This document shows positions 20,320 to 33,662 of a DNA stretch of 64,000 bases, in pieces. The stretch comes from Fistularia commersonii. Lineage: Eukaryota; Chordata; Actinopteri; Syngnathiformes; Fistulariidae. The notes beneath the pieces are model-generated. The model had not been told where the DNA came from, made no database searches, and saw only the letters and a list, made by a program, of their open reading frames with translations. Within the stretch, counting starts at the first letter, position 1; each line of letters opens with the position of its first letter. The stretch covers positions 6,823,501 to 6,887,500 of the forward strand of contig JBBMNZ010000026.1 in NCBI GenBank assembly GCA_037954325.1. Direction: 5' to 3'. A program made the position numbers and the translations under genes.

Positions 20320-23300
20320 TGTTTTATAAATCATGAAAACGTATTGAAAAAAAAACAAAAAAAAAACATGCAGTGCCTCTGCAATTCACTCAGGGATTTT
20401 AAAAGGATCACGATCGCTGCGAGTTTGCCAGCTTCTTTGTGGTGTCGCCGAAATGGAATTATACAGTGTCCGGAAGAATCGCGGTGCTGTAAAATGGCAT
20501 TAGCAGTGTAAACAAAGCTTTGACGAATATGCCATCTACAAATTTAGTCACGGTGGGGAGTGTTTTCGCCGGGGAAATATTGCGGCAAATATTTATAGAT
20601 TTATTTAGGACTGCGCCCCATTGTTTACTCTGATATTTGAGGGTTCTCTATACAACGCATGCGTAAAAATAGCAGTATTTTGTATTTGCTGATTGCCTAT
20701 ATTTTCTCTATTGTATCAATGAAACGCTGTCAAAAGTAAGTTTCCGGCTTCGACTGCCAGCTCCGGCGGCGTGGCTTTCATTAGAACTGAAACAATGTGC
20801 CATGCTGATTTCCTATGTGCGTGGTATTGTGTGAATACAAAGACATTGTTGGAAAATAATGGGCGTGATGAGCAAGGTTATAGTTGTCAAGCAAATATTC
20901 AAATGCCTGACAATAGCTCTCCGTGTTATGGTTTGTCTTTGAATTTCCATCATTATTGTTCCTTTGCAGCTGGGATATTTGCATAATCTACTCCCAGGCC
21001 TTGCTATTATGTTCTTCCCCTATTTGCCGTAGAATTATCCTTGCAATTGGCGCCTTGACCTATACAGCATTTTGTTTATGCACGTCTACTGTATGCGTGG
21101 ATTCGTGTTATTGTTTTACAAGCCGGAGTTTGATTCAGAGCAGATAGACGACACAATTCATTTTCGTAAATTCGTCACAGCTGAAGGTCATAGGTCATTG
21201 ATCACTGTGTTTACATTACCGTTACAAAGAAACACGTCTGTGCATTATTATATTTTTTTATACATTGCTGCAGAGATAAATAAACACTGAATATATTTTA
21301 GAGAATGTGCTGCACACACTTATTTCCATCTCTGTGAAGATAGAAAAAAAAAAATCACGCCTATTCTATGGATATTATACAGTCAATACTTTGGAAATTT
21401 GTTTTTGAATACATGAATATTGCTCGCAAATGGCTAGTTTTTTTTTTAATCATACTATAAGAAAATACTATAAAATGTATAAATACATGTGAAGCACCAA
21501 AAAAAGACGACAATAAATTGTCAATACACTAAAAAATGTTGCTGTAATTCAATTTCCCCACCGCATTTAGTGGCCACTCTTGCCTGCAGGGGGCATCAGA
21601 GATCTATATTCCCATTGAAAAACAAGGAGTACCTGTAACTAATAGGGGGAAGAGATGTGTTTTATCATCCTCGCAGTAAATGTGACATTGACAGGGAACA
21701 CTGTTATCACTGCAGTAGTTTATGGCTTGTAGAACGCAGCACGCTTTTGGAGAAAATAAAAAAACAAATCCCCCATGGATGCCAGGTTGACCTTACAACA
21801 CCTGGCCAGTAATTACAGGCTTTTTGGTCGCTAATGAAACCACAAGCTGGAAACCACTTATGGAGCGCTTTGTTACTTTTCATCGTTACACTTTTTTTTT
21901 TTTCTTCTTTTAACTGTTACTGTGGTGTTTCTCACGCATGATAACCCCCCCCCAACACACACACACACACACACATGCACCGCGGTCGCCCCACCCTGCC
22001 CAAGACAGCAACGCTGAAGGACATAGGGAATCTCTTGCCACCTCAGAGAAGAGGCTAATCCTCTTTGCCCCAACTTTAACTGGGCCACTAATCCTCCAGG
22101 TTTATCTAAGCAGTGAGCACCTAGCGCTGACAACTTGGCCTGCCCTCCTCTCTGCAGCCTGTTAAGTAGGGCAGGGCTTGGTCCTGCAAGTGTCACTGTC
22201 AGCAACTCTGGAACCGCACACTCGCACAGGAAGTGCGAGTTGTTAACGAAAGGGCTCGCTTGCTTTTGCAGCGCGTACGCGCTCGTCGCCGCCGCAAAAG
22301 TCTCTCTACAAACCGAGTTGCGGCGGTGGCACAAGCGGGGAAAAGTTCACCGCCTCACCAAAGGCCTCGAGTCATCGGTTGACATATTGGCAGCCCGAGA
22401 CGTTTAGGCAGACGAGTCCTGAGCGGATACCGGATCGGAGTTGGTCCGGTTCATTTTCCGGCTTCTGTCGGACGGCCTACGGGTCAAATAGGTGTCTCTC
22501 CGTCCGTCAAATATGAAAATATTTGATTATTATGACATTCAACCCAAAGGAGACCAAAACCCTGTGAATTTTCTCATCGCCGACATTATCTCTGCGAATT
22601 CCCGCAGTACCGTGGTATTTCTAAACCGAATGAGCGATCGCAGGAAAAACCGTGAGACGGGAGTCGGGAGACATATTGGCGAGGTAGTACGTAAGATGAC
22701 CTTTTAGTTCATCTCTCGTGAAACAAGGTCGCTGAACCCAAAATGATTCACAGTGTCTAAACTGACAGGGGAGGGCGCGGCTGCATCAGAGCGTCAAGCC
22801 TGCTGCCTGGCCTCCGCAGTCATCTCTCATGATTTATTGTGAAATTGCCAGGGACTCAATGTAGCATGCAGGTGAATGAGTTTTGCTAATAAGAGAATCA
22901 TTTCTGCTCCACGGAGCTCTTTTTCTGTTTGAGTGAGTGTGTATGAAATCAGTGTGCAGCCTCCCCAGCACCACACGCTCTGGTGGAGGCGACCGGCTCA
23001 TCAGTCTATGGCTTATCTGATGTTTTGGGTGGGTGGAGAGGTTGAGAGTGAGGAGAGAAAAGAGGAAAAACCATCAATATTAGATACCTGTGTTGTTCAA
23101 CACTCGGGGTGGGTGTACGGCGTGTTGTATGCTTTTTCCTCAGCAAGTACGATTTGTTTAATGGCGTTGTAACTCTTACATTGTGCGACCGCGAGTGCCG
23201 TTTCTCTTTATAGACGTAAAATCCATAAAAAAAAAAAAAAACGGCAACACAACACAAGCCGGCTTGTCATTTGGCTGCGGGTGCTTTTTGAGGAAGGTGC

Positions 23301-24488
23301 CGGATCAATAAAACCCAGGCTGCGGCGGGGCGGATACATGAAAGGTTCTGCTGCGAGTCGCGACAAACAAGGAATTTGTTTGTTCGTCGGTGTTTTAGCC
23401 GGGATTCGGTGCGCCACGGGGTCAACACCCCTCACCTTGGCCACATGGGTAAATTGCATGCAAAAGTACTTAGGGTTTACTTCGCTCCCGCTTAAGAGCG
23501 GCCGGCTCAAATCCTCGCCGAGAGAAAAAAATAACGCAGGTGCCTTCGGACCCCTGGTGCTCGGGGTTCGGGAAGGCTCGCGGCGAGACATATATGCATT
23601 CAGATTAAGCCCGGCATCCGCAACGCAATTCTTCAAATATTTTAAAGCTTGATAAATGCCTATAATGCTCCGAAGGGGGCAAAGGTCAAGTGAACAACAG
23701 GATTGTAGAAGCCAACATATGGCGGCGATGAGCAAAGTGAATCCTCGGACTAATATGCTTACCTGCATGACAGCGTGGTCCCGGAATAACATCGGAGATG
23801 TTTAAAAATAGTCATTTTTTCTGCAAACACAGAGGGGTCGGACAGTGGACAAGCACAGCGACAGCACGGGCATAGAAGTCATCTGCTTTATTTATGTCAA
23901 ACAATAATACATAGGAGAGGAGGAGGAGGAGGAGGAGGAGGAGGTCAAACCAAAACCAATCATCTACAATAAAATAAAGAGATTTTAATCCTGAGATTGA
24001 CAAAAAGCAGGGATCAGACAAAATATCTAGTATGGTCATTGGGATGGAAGGGGGACTGTGGCAGTTTCAGCAAATTGAAGATGATGGTCGGGGCGAGATT
24101 AGGAGGAAATTGCAGAAGTGGAGAGGGAGGTGGAGGGAAAAGGTAAGCAATCACCGGGATGCTTGGCTGTAGGCACATTCAAAAGTTGAAAAACCCCCAT
24201 GACTAAAGGATTTTTACAGCTTCATTTTATATTCAGACTTCTTATTTCGAAATCTAAGACTTATATTATCATTTAAAAAAAAAAAAAAGCAAAAAAAAAA
24301 AGCAAGGTATTCTTTACATTTTTTCATCCTGAGGAGACAAAATCATTTTTCAAACATAAATACAACACCGCGGGGAGAACAATAAGAGAGATGCTTTATA
24401 GATGTCCCATTTCCATATATATTATTTTCTCAAGGTTGCAGCACCCTCAGACTTGGTCAGAGTTGGTGCGTTTGAGATCATTCAGGAG

Positions 24489-24519
<31 letters not shown>

Positions 24520-27500
24520 GCCCGCCCCGTTTGTCCACAGGAACATTCTGAGAGTCACACAAACAGGAAAAGAAAACAGGAGGAAACAGCAAAATCCCCA
24601 GACTTTCGTGTTTAGATTGGATACAGAATTTCTACGTACCACATAAAAACTAAAATGAATATTTGGAGGTCATAAGCTTCCTCAGCTGAACATACATAGC
24701 TGGGACGCTGACGAAATAAGAAGCTGTAAGCTCCTGCTGGATTGGCTTTTAGAAAAGGACTTTGGGGCTGTGCCGCCGGGAAAAAAAAAAATAGATAAAA
24801 GATCCTAATATATGTCCTTATCTGTGCTGATTTTTACCTTGAGTTGCACTTGTGATGTAAATTGTATCCCGTGCTCGCATCTTTTAATGATATTATGCAA
24901 TTGGGCTCTAATGCTGGTGGGTTAACTAGACTAGCCTCCTCAGGACCGTCTGAATTATTGATTAAACAATTTTCTCGTTAGGTTGGAGGAAGAAGAGAAA
25001 AAAAAAAAAAAGAGAGAGAGCCTGGCTGTGCGACTGCATCTTGTCCCACCGGTGGTGGTAGACATCTAGCCCGGACACTGGGAAGGAGATCCCAGGGAGC
25101 CCAAGGGCAGCCAGGGGACATGACTGAGGTTGACCAAAGCAGTTCTGAGGGGATGTAACCCTCCTCCTCTCCCCGACCCTCTAATATCATCTGTAGGTTG
25201 CAGAGGCAGCGCCAAGACTCTACAGAGCGAGCAGCTGCCTTTGTTTTTTCAAAGCCTCCCTCCCTTCCTGTCCCCTCTGTTTGGAGAGTGAACAAACCGG
25301 GTCTGCTTTGAAGGGGACCGTCCGCTCCCCTTCCCTCCTGACAGTGTTTAAGGTGCATAATATGCATCTGGACCTTTGCACCGGTTAAAGGTCTACATGG
25401 CCTTACTGGGATTTACCAAGGGATTTTTACAACCAACATAAGTCAATTCCCCTCTACTTTGCCCTCTGGCCATCCTCCTGAGGGTGTCATTGCCCTTGAC
25501 GGCGCGTTAACAGTCAATAACCCGATGGATCTGCGCGAGGGTGGGGGTGGGAATCCCTCGCTTCATCGTTAAAAATATCGGTTTCGGGTATTAAAATGTA
25601 CCTGCGAATAAATACTTTAACTGGAAATCGAGGCACTATCAGTGTTCGGTGGGAAAGAGTGATTTCGGAGTTTGAATCTGGATATGGGGCTGCAGAGCCA
25701 GAGAAGGAGAGGCTGATAACAGCACCAGGAACATGGCAATTATCCTGATTACTGATGCTTCGAGGCTTCCGTGACCCCAAAATCCCTCCCTCTATCTCTC
25801 TTCCTTCTCCCCCCCCCCCCTTTTTTTTTTTTTTCTGAAATCTGTCGCATTGCACAGGGGCCCCCTCAGCCAGGCGGGGAGCAACCATGTATAATCCAAC
25901 AGAAAACAAATCCCCTCGATCAAACGCAACCCAGCTTTTTAAAGCAGGCCTCTGAGCCCGGGCGCCATGGTGTGGTGCTGAGACCCTCAGAGACACTGCG
26001 GAGGCTGTGATTTAACCCCCCCCGGCACCTCCCCCGCCGCTCGCAAACCTCGCTGTCCTCCCCTTAAGCGAAAGCCGGTCCTAACCTTCAGTTTGTTTAA
26101 GTATTGCTGAACCCTGTTGGCCTCGGACAGGGGGAGGGTGGGCTCGGATAATGACATGCCATATGCCACTCTGCTTCTGCAGTTGAGTGAGCCGTGCACG
26201 GATCAGCTCAGGCACAAATCTATTTGAAATTTAATTCTATTATCCTAATATGGGCTAAGCGTCCATTGTCCAAATCGGGAATTATAATGGACCAGAGATA
26301 CAGGGCTAAGACGCATCCCATCAATAGGAACTCGATGTGTGTAAAGGACCAGGCGCGCAGACAATTTGGAGCCTGTAGTCTAGGAAAAATTGCCACAAAA
26401 AAAAACCAAAAAACAAACAAAAAAAAACCTGGCGGAAAGAAAGGCCACCATATGTCTGGTGAAACTCTGAAAATGGACAACAACCAGTTAAACTTGGCCA
26501 AATTCTTCTGAGCGCCCAACAGGAAGTCCCTCGCTATTTCCCGAGGGTTCAGTTTCAGCCCCTCGAGCGACCGAGGACTCTGTATTGGTATTGTCCGGCA
26601 GCCAGACGTCACCCAATATTCCCATTAGCAGACGGGACCGGTGCCTCAGACCTCTGCTGGTGGGAAAAAGGCCAGACAGTAGAAACCCCTCGTGCCTCAA
26701 GTGTCTCCCTTTGACTCCAACGTCATGTGACAGGGTTTAATGCTTGGATGCAGAAGCCAAACGGAGGGGATTTAGGGATGGGATGTATCTGTAAATCTGT
26801 CAAAATATTTCTACAAGACAGAAAATATGGTGGAATCAGACCACGGCTGGGGTATTAAGCTGTTGAAACAACATGAAGATTTTTTCACTGGAATGTTGAG
26901 GAGGCTTACTGGGAATCCTTGTCAGCCCTCAAAGACAAATACGGTTAACTCCGAATTGAAGGCTCATCGTTGGAATTTTGCAAGTTACCCTAAGCGAGAA
27001 AAACAGGTACGCGGACACCTGCGATCGATACACGCGACCGATCTTATAATCCACAGGCGATTCTTATTTTTTCGCAAGGCGCGTCCTTATAACTTAAATA
27101 GAAGGTTAAAGAGACGTTTTTTTTTTAAATTCATTAATCTCTACTGAGACTGATAAAGTCAGTAAAGAACCTACATCAAACGAGATGCTGCGCTCCGGAT
27201 CTCACGGGGCCCAATTTCCCACTGACTTCTAAAGGACATGCGTTTTTAAAAAAAATAATGACAGACTTCATAGCCAAGATGTGGCCTGTGAATATATTCT
27301 TAAAGAAATTTATTTTACACCTCAAAACAAAAAACAAAAAAAAACAAAAAAAAAAAAAAAAAAAAAAAAATAGGATAGGGATTAGGGATGTGGTACATTG
27401 GGAATGTATTGACAACTGTAGTTTACATTTTTTTTTTTGGTGTAAGCTCAGAGAAAAATGTTAATACAGTCATAATAATTGCACTTCATTAATCTAGACT

Positions 27501-28390
27501 GATGCCAGTATTTCCCCACAACAAAGCTCTAGCTCTCTCTAGTTAATAAATTCAATTTACTATTGAAATTTGACTGACAAAAGAAATGCTAATTTCAGAC
27601 CAGAGTTCTGCTGCACTGATCCAGTTGTTCTCTTTCACTTGAATCCCACAAGGCAATAAAACTTTGCAGTAATTTAAGTGCAGTACATTCAAGGGAATCT
27701 CACAGTCATAATAAATATTTCACTGCTCTGAATCATCAAGTCAAGGCCGGCCCGGGCTAAATGCATCCCAACCAGGGGCTAAAACGAACAAGGAAGCCAG
27801 TGACCCTTGTCTCATTTCATCCAATGCCAGAGGGAAGGGCATGATTGTTTTATTTTATTTTTTTTCTTGATTTGCATTATAGGGTGTGAATAGTGACCCC
27901 CCCCCCCCCCCAAGAATATGACAATATGACTTCCGTTCACCCCCAACTGTTTCTGTGTTTCGGATAAACGGCTGATAGAAAAGGCTGACGTGGCGCCGTG
28001 ACGGCGTACGGTTACGAAAGGAGTCGCGCTAGAACTCGATCTTTACAGGCTCTACGGAGGATCTGGAGCGAGATTAGCAAAAGATCCGCAAAATACTCGA
28101 GATTTGATGTTCGCGGGGACGAGCGATTCGGAAATCCTGTGATGACACGTGGAAGAAGAAAAAAAAAAAAGTCTGAGGATTTTGAAGAACAAATTAAAAT
28201 GCACACACGCATGCACTCGGCCACATACACGCAAAGACATACACGTAAGGTTATGTGGATAACCTCCCAATCACATTCTTCATTGTAATTTCTTTTTCTT
28301 GCATTTTTTTTTTGCCTTTTTTTTTTTTTTTTACAACAATTTCTATCCGTTTTTTTTTTTTTTTTTTTTTCGTTTTTAAATAAGTCTTTC
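20320..28390. other. Region between convergent TRPV4 and FAM222A
   Basis: Roughly 8 kb without a supportable gene. It holds a CA run (21955-21974), a GGA triplet run (23917-23944) and many A/T homopolymers, for example 24492-24516, 27343-27371 and 28349-28370. Open frames of up to about 190 codons occur (23208-23792) but resemble no protein. A CTCF-like GCAGGGGGCATC lies near 21587. A non-repetitive AT-core-rich stretch at 26180-26340 may be regulatory. Confidence 0.4.
23917..23944. repeat. (GGA)n trinucleotide repeat
   Basis: Nine to ten near-perfect GGA units in the TRPV4-FAM222A intergenic region. Confidence 0.85.
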
Positions 28391-28394
28391 AAGA

Positions 28395-28400
28395 TTTATT
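28395..28400 (-). terminator. fam222a: Candidate FAM222A polyadenylation signal
   Basis: TTTATT on the plus strand is AATAAA on the FAM222A strand and would give a 3'UTR of about 1.1 kb. An alternative AATAAA lies at 28708-28713. Between 28400 and 29488 there is no competing open frame of note. Confidence 0.4.
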
Positions 28401-29488
28401 GTAGATTCCAGTGTTGGTTAAGAAAAAGAGCTCTCAGACCAGGTTCTTACAGAACCAAAGCAGCGACTATGCCTCACACCAGGACATAAGAACTGCACAT
28501 TAGCTTGAGGAGGAACACTTAAAATCATGAAAACCAAAATGGAAAAAAAGCATGAGACACTTTTCCCCATAGCAGCCAATGCATATAATATACCTACAAA
28601 TATATAAACAACAAAAAATAGGTTCAAGTTTTTCAAGTTTCTTAAATATATCATTTCCAAACTACCCAATTCCAAACTTCAAAGTTAACAAGATTCAAGC
28701 AGTGCAATTTATTTATCAATTATAACAGCAATAATAATTAATAATGTACTATCAATATGATTCTTGTACATAACACCCGAGTACTGCCTATAACTTCATC
28801 CTTTGTCGCCTGTCGTCACATTTGTGTGTGTTAATCCGTCTGTGTGTGTGTGTGTGTGTGTGTCTGCATACCGGTTTTGAGCAGCCAGATTTTTTAAAGC
28901 AGCCCTAAACGTTTTGCCCTTTCACGGCCGTTTCAGTGACAACCTACACAGTAGCTTAATCCTTAGTATTTGTTGGGGGGGGGGGGGGGTACAAGTGGCG
29001 TATGCACGTCTTCTCAAGCTATGATTCTCTTCAAAAATGTTCAGGCGAGAAAAACAATATCAACAAAAACAAACGAGAAAAAAAAAAAACCAACAACCAA
29101 CCAAGCGACATAAACAGAAGAACAAACAAATCAATCCGAAATTCCTATAGGCAAACCACACGATGGAACATCTGGAGAATCTTGAAATCCCTTTTCTCTC
29201 CCACTGGCAATCGCAACCGCCTTTTTTTTTCGTATTTGGGATTCGCACAGCCCGGTCGGGACGCGCCGAAACCGAGGCTCACACAGCATCGCAAACGCTC
29301 TTCCTCGAAAAGATCCCACACTGGTTAAAGCAGTGCAACTCTCAACGAACTCCCGCGAAAAAAAGCAAAAAAAAAAAAAAAAAAAAAAAAAACACGAAAA
29401 AAAAACAAAAAAAAAAACACGTCCGTCCATTCACTTGAATTTTCTTCACAAATTCACGACTTGATTCTCTTTTCTCCTTTACCGCCCT

Positions 29489-30096
29489 CTATCTGTAAAC
29501 GGGTAGGCGGATGTGTGCATGCTGGTGGTCTAACAGACGTGGCACGGACACGGTCTCGTAGCCTTTACCGAGCATCTGCTCCTTGATGCAGGGTGGGTGG
29601 ATGTCATTGATCAGGTACTCTAGAGACTGCAAGCTGCTGCTCAGCACAGATGTGTTGCACAGGGTCTTGCTGGGCAGGCTGCAGCACAAACGTCCCCCGC
29701 TGTCGATAGCGGGGTGGTGATGATGGTGGTGATAGTGGTGATGGTGATGGGGGTAGCCCATTTCTCTGTGTCCCGTGGCCGGCCCTCCCGTGGTGGTGCC
29801 CAAAAGCTCCTGGGGGTTGTAGCAGTCACTGTCCGGCGTCACCAGCACGCTGTTCCACGGCGGCGCAAAGTACTGTCCCACTGAGAAATTCCCGTGCATG
29901 CCCACGCAGTTCAACGGGGAGGAGCTGACTTTGTCCAGCCCGCCTCCGCCGCTAGCACTTGCTGTCAGGTGGTAAGGTCTGGAGGAAGAGGAAGAGACCT
30001 GGCCAGCCATGACCCCTCCGCCGGGAATACAAGTTTCCGGGGACTTACTGATCACGCCTCCTCCCCCACTGCCTCCGCTGTACATGCGGAGCACAG

Positions 30097-30165
<69 letters not shown>

Positions 30166-30981
30166 TCTGCCAGAGAATATAGTCCATACCTTCCGCGTAC
30201 ACGCCGCTTTTCATCGCCTCCGCACTTTGCGCCGGGAGCCCGGGGCCCGTGTACACCATGTTGGCCTGCGGACCCATGCCCACCACATACCCTGCGCCCG
30301 AGGAGCCCGAGGAGACTCCCATGACGGCGGTGCCCTGCTTGGAGGGGCTGGAATTCGATGGCGCCGGGGCGGCGGCTCCCTGACACACCTGTTGCAGAGC
30401 CTGGGCCTGGCAATGCTGGTTGATCTGGTAAATTATGCTCTGGATAGACGGGAGGTTGGACTGTGCGGGGAGGGCCAGGCCGCGGCCCCCCGTAACCGGG
30501 ATCACCGAGCCAGCTACAGTGACGTTGGGGGGAACCGACAGCCCTGGACCTTCTGGAGGCTTTGTGGGCCCAGTTTGGTATACCATTTGGCCGGGGCCGC
30601 TGGCTAAAGTGCTATTACTAGGAGGTGGATACGGGGCAACAGCTATGTGGGCCGGGGAGAGCTTAGTCCGCCTGCCTTCTGAGTTCTTGAGAACACCCTT
30701 CGATGGAACGAAGGTGGCGGTGGATGACGACGACGACGAGGCCTTGACAATGGCGAGCAGCCCCTGGTACCCCCCCGTGTGGAGATGCGGATAGGGGCTG
30801 TACCGCTGGCCCGTGGTGTCATATCCGTTAACAGTCCGATTAAGGTGCTTGTGCTGGGGAACCCTGATGTTGGTGGGGAAGATTTTGATGGAGAGGGGGC
30901 TGTTGGCTGTCTTCTGAGCGTAGGCATCCAGCTCCGCTGCAGTCGGGTAGCGGGGGGAATGTGTAGGCACCACTAGCTCAC
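29489..30981 (-). CDS. fam222a: FAM222A (aggregatin-like), last and main coding exon
   Basis: This exon encodes about 497 residues of FAM222A. The human protein is reported as an amyloid-associated protein (aggregatin); its normal function is poorly known. The exon opens at acceptor CTGCAG (minus strand, exon base 30981) and stops at 29489-29491. Conserved blocks match human: PRYPTAAELDAYAQKTANSP, KIFPTNIRVPQHKHLNRTVN, GQRYSPYP, SVGQYFAPPWNSVLVTP and, at the end, SLEYLINDIHPPCIKEQML followed by HQHAHIRLPVYR. The middle is disordered and expanded: 22 consecutive Gln (30098-30163), a Ser run, Gly runs and a tract of 11 His broken by one Tyr near 29706-29745. With the 32-codon exon at 47518-47614 the protein is about 529 aa, against about 452 in human. 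TRPV4 is its convergent neighbour, as in human. Confidence 0.95.
30098..30163 (-). repeat. fam222a: CAG/CAA repeat encoding Gln22 in FAM222A
   Basis: Twenty-two consecutive Gln codons: ten pure CAG units at the 3' side of the tract, then five CAA, three CAG, CAA, CAG, CAA and CAG toward the 5' side. A Lys and one more Gln precede it in the protein (WQK then Gln22). Confidence 0.95.
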
Positions 30982-33623
30982 CTGCAGGACAGGAAGAAGA
31001 AGGAGGAGAAGAAAAAAAAAAAAGGAAAGCGTAAATTGCTGAGATTAAAATCAAACACTGCCACGACTATGCACTGGCGTTAGCAACCACAGCACGACTT
31101 GATAACGGTTGCCACAAGGATAATCGATGCTTGCGACAACCGCTACGATATCCAGAAACAAAACAAGTTGAAAATGGCAAAAATGGACGAATTAAAGCAG
31201 ATTTGAACGGCGGATGCACCGCGGGGTAATGCAAGCAGAGTTTGTAAAATTCACGAGTCAGGACCGAGCCACCCCCCCACCCACCCCCCCCAACTCGCTG
31301 GAAGCTTTTCCCTTCGTCTTATTTTCGCACTCCTCACGTGGAAGTTCATCCCTAGACAAATGGATCTTTTTAAAAACTCATTCTGTCAAAGCCCCGGTAC
31401 CTAAGGCGGTGTTAAATCAGTGTATTGTGAAATTAACTCAGACTCTCTTTAGCACTGAATTAGGTTAGCTTTGGATACCGGGCGAGCGAGGACAAAGGCT
31501 GTTTAATTGCAATGGCACATTTAGGATCTATAAGTAGTATCACGGTCTGGGTCTTGCACTGGCCAACAAGTTGCCACGTATAATCGGTCCAGGAGAAAAT
31601 AGAGAGGTGGAAAACACGTTTTCCCATCTAGCGGGAGCTCCTCACTTGGTAAAGTCATAATATTTAGTAAAGAGTGTGATCAGGGAAGCCAAAGTGCTGC
31701 TTTGCCCGAAGCCTCTCAAGGACAATTGGTTTCGTGAATAGATTTGAAAATGTTTGAAAAGAAAGAAAAACATGCAAAAAAAAAAAAAATGGAAAAAAAA
31801 AATATATGAAAAAAGGAGAGAACGTTATTTAAACCACCGCAACCCTTTGCTCTCGTCTGACTGCAATATTTAATGGGACGGAAAAAAAAGAAAGAAAAAG
31901 GGACCTTCGTTACAAAGCGGGTGAACGAAATGCTCATGTAAATGCTCTGTGCTGGTTGCAATATGAAACCACTCCAATCCCAAAATTCAATTCAGCAGCA
32001 AACGCGGTGAGTGAGAATAGAAATGGCCCTCGGTCAATGAGCCAAGGCTTGGCCATTGTGAATTGAGGTGGCAAACAGGAAAATGGCAATTTCTAAAAAA
32101 ACCTCGCCATGTGTCATTGTTTGGGGGTTGGGCACGGAGGTAAGGGGGCACGGTGAGATTGGATTTAAACTACATTATTCAGGCAATTTCATGGCTACTT
32201 AGCTCGGTGCAACAAAAAGTGTGGGGGGTTGGGAGAAGAACTCAATTTACAAGCAATGTATCAGCTGCCACAAATGAGATGCAACCGCTTCAGAAATGAC
32301 ATTTTTATGCAGGAGCTAACAAAACGCGCAAAAATTAAGTGCCATAATGGTGTCGTCAGCAAATGTCCTGGCGACCCGAGGTGTCTGCAGGTAGCAGACT
32401 GTGACTCGGGCTCACTCCATTTCCTTTCCGATTACAAAATCATTTTAAAAAGAGGCTCCACAGCCAAATAGTCACAATTCTCATTTCATCGCTCCCATTA
32501 CAGATAGCGCGAGGAGTTCATTTCGACAACCCTATGGGTCTCCAACTGTGAAAGTGATCAAATCTACAAGATCCATATCGCGAGAGAAATAAATTGGGAT
32601 TTTAGCTGCGGCGGAGACACAGTTTGACTCGCGCCGCCCGAGCGGGATGGTTCATCCTGCAGACAAAAAGCTTTCCGAATCAGACCATCTACATGCATCA
32701 AAAGCCCGGCCTAATTTGTGTGATTAATACTAATGTAAGCACGAGCATAAACCTGGTGCCGTCCTAATGGGCCGCGCCGAGTGTGCCAGGCCAGCCTATC
32801 GAAGATCTAACCAACCTTACCGACGCAAAGCTTCGCTTCCCTGGCGACGCCACTGCCATTTGCTTTGATGTTCTGACTTGTAGTCGAGTGGGGGAGAGGG
32901 TTCGGGGCGGCGGCGGCGGCGGGGGGGGCTGACAGAAGACTTATTTCATTTGCTCCGAAGAGAAAAACATGCTCATTTCAAAGCGTATTGCCGGTCCACA
33001 TGCAAATGCAATGGCAACATTTTTTTTTTTTCTGATCTTCTTTACATGCGGGCAAAAAAAAAAAAAAAAGAAAAGAAGAAAAAAAAAAAACATCTTTGAT
33101 CATCACATGGTCTAAATGAGGAAAGATACTTGGCTTTCAGGCAAATCAAGGGGCCTGTGCCCTGCCGCCCCCTGCAAGCCCCCAGCTGCAATATGTCCAT
33201 CATTCCACCTAATTACTGGCACATGAGGGAGAGGGAAAAAAAAAAAAAAAAAAAAAAACTATAAAAAAACAGCCAGGAAATTCATTAAAGGGTGGCTAAT
33301 TCTGTTCCTTCTCACTGACTGAGTCCATATTTTCCATGCCCGAGCCCGCAATGCTTCGGAGAGGAGAAAGCCCCGTCTCTCTTGCTCTCTCTTTTCCCAG
33401 CTTGGCCCTTGTTTGTCAATAGGCAGAGTCTTTGGCAAACCAACCTGGCATCAAAGGGTTTCACACTTCACAGGCCACAGGGATTAGGGGCCTTTCAGGC
33501 CTACAAAACCCATCTCAGCTCCACAAAGGCTTCCGGTTATTAGAACTCGCGGGCATAAAGGAAGAAGAGGAGGAGGCAAATGAGCATCTGGATGCTTCTG
33601 ATTTCGGTTTCCTCTTAAGGAAG

Positions 33624-33662
<39 letters not shown>

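Noticed and set aside
23208..23792. 194-codon minus-strand open frame
   Set aside because: Composition is noncoding-like, it crosses a poly(A/T) run, and no domain is recognisable.
29894..30607. 237-codon plus-strand frame with a poly-Leu run
   Set aside because: It is the antisense shadow of FAM222A; the poly-Leu is the complement of the CAG tract.
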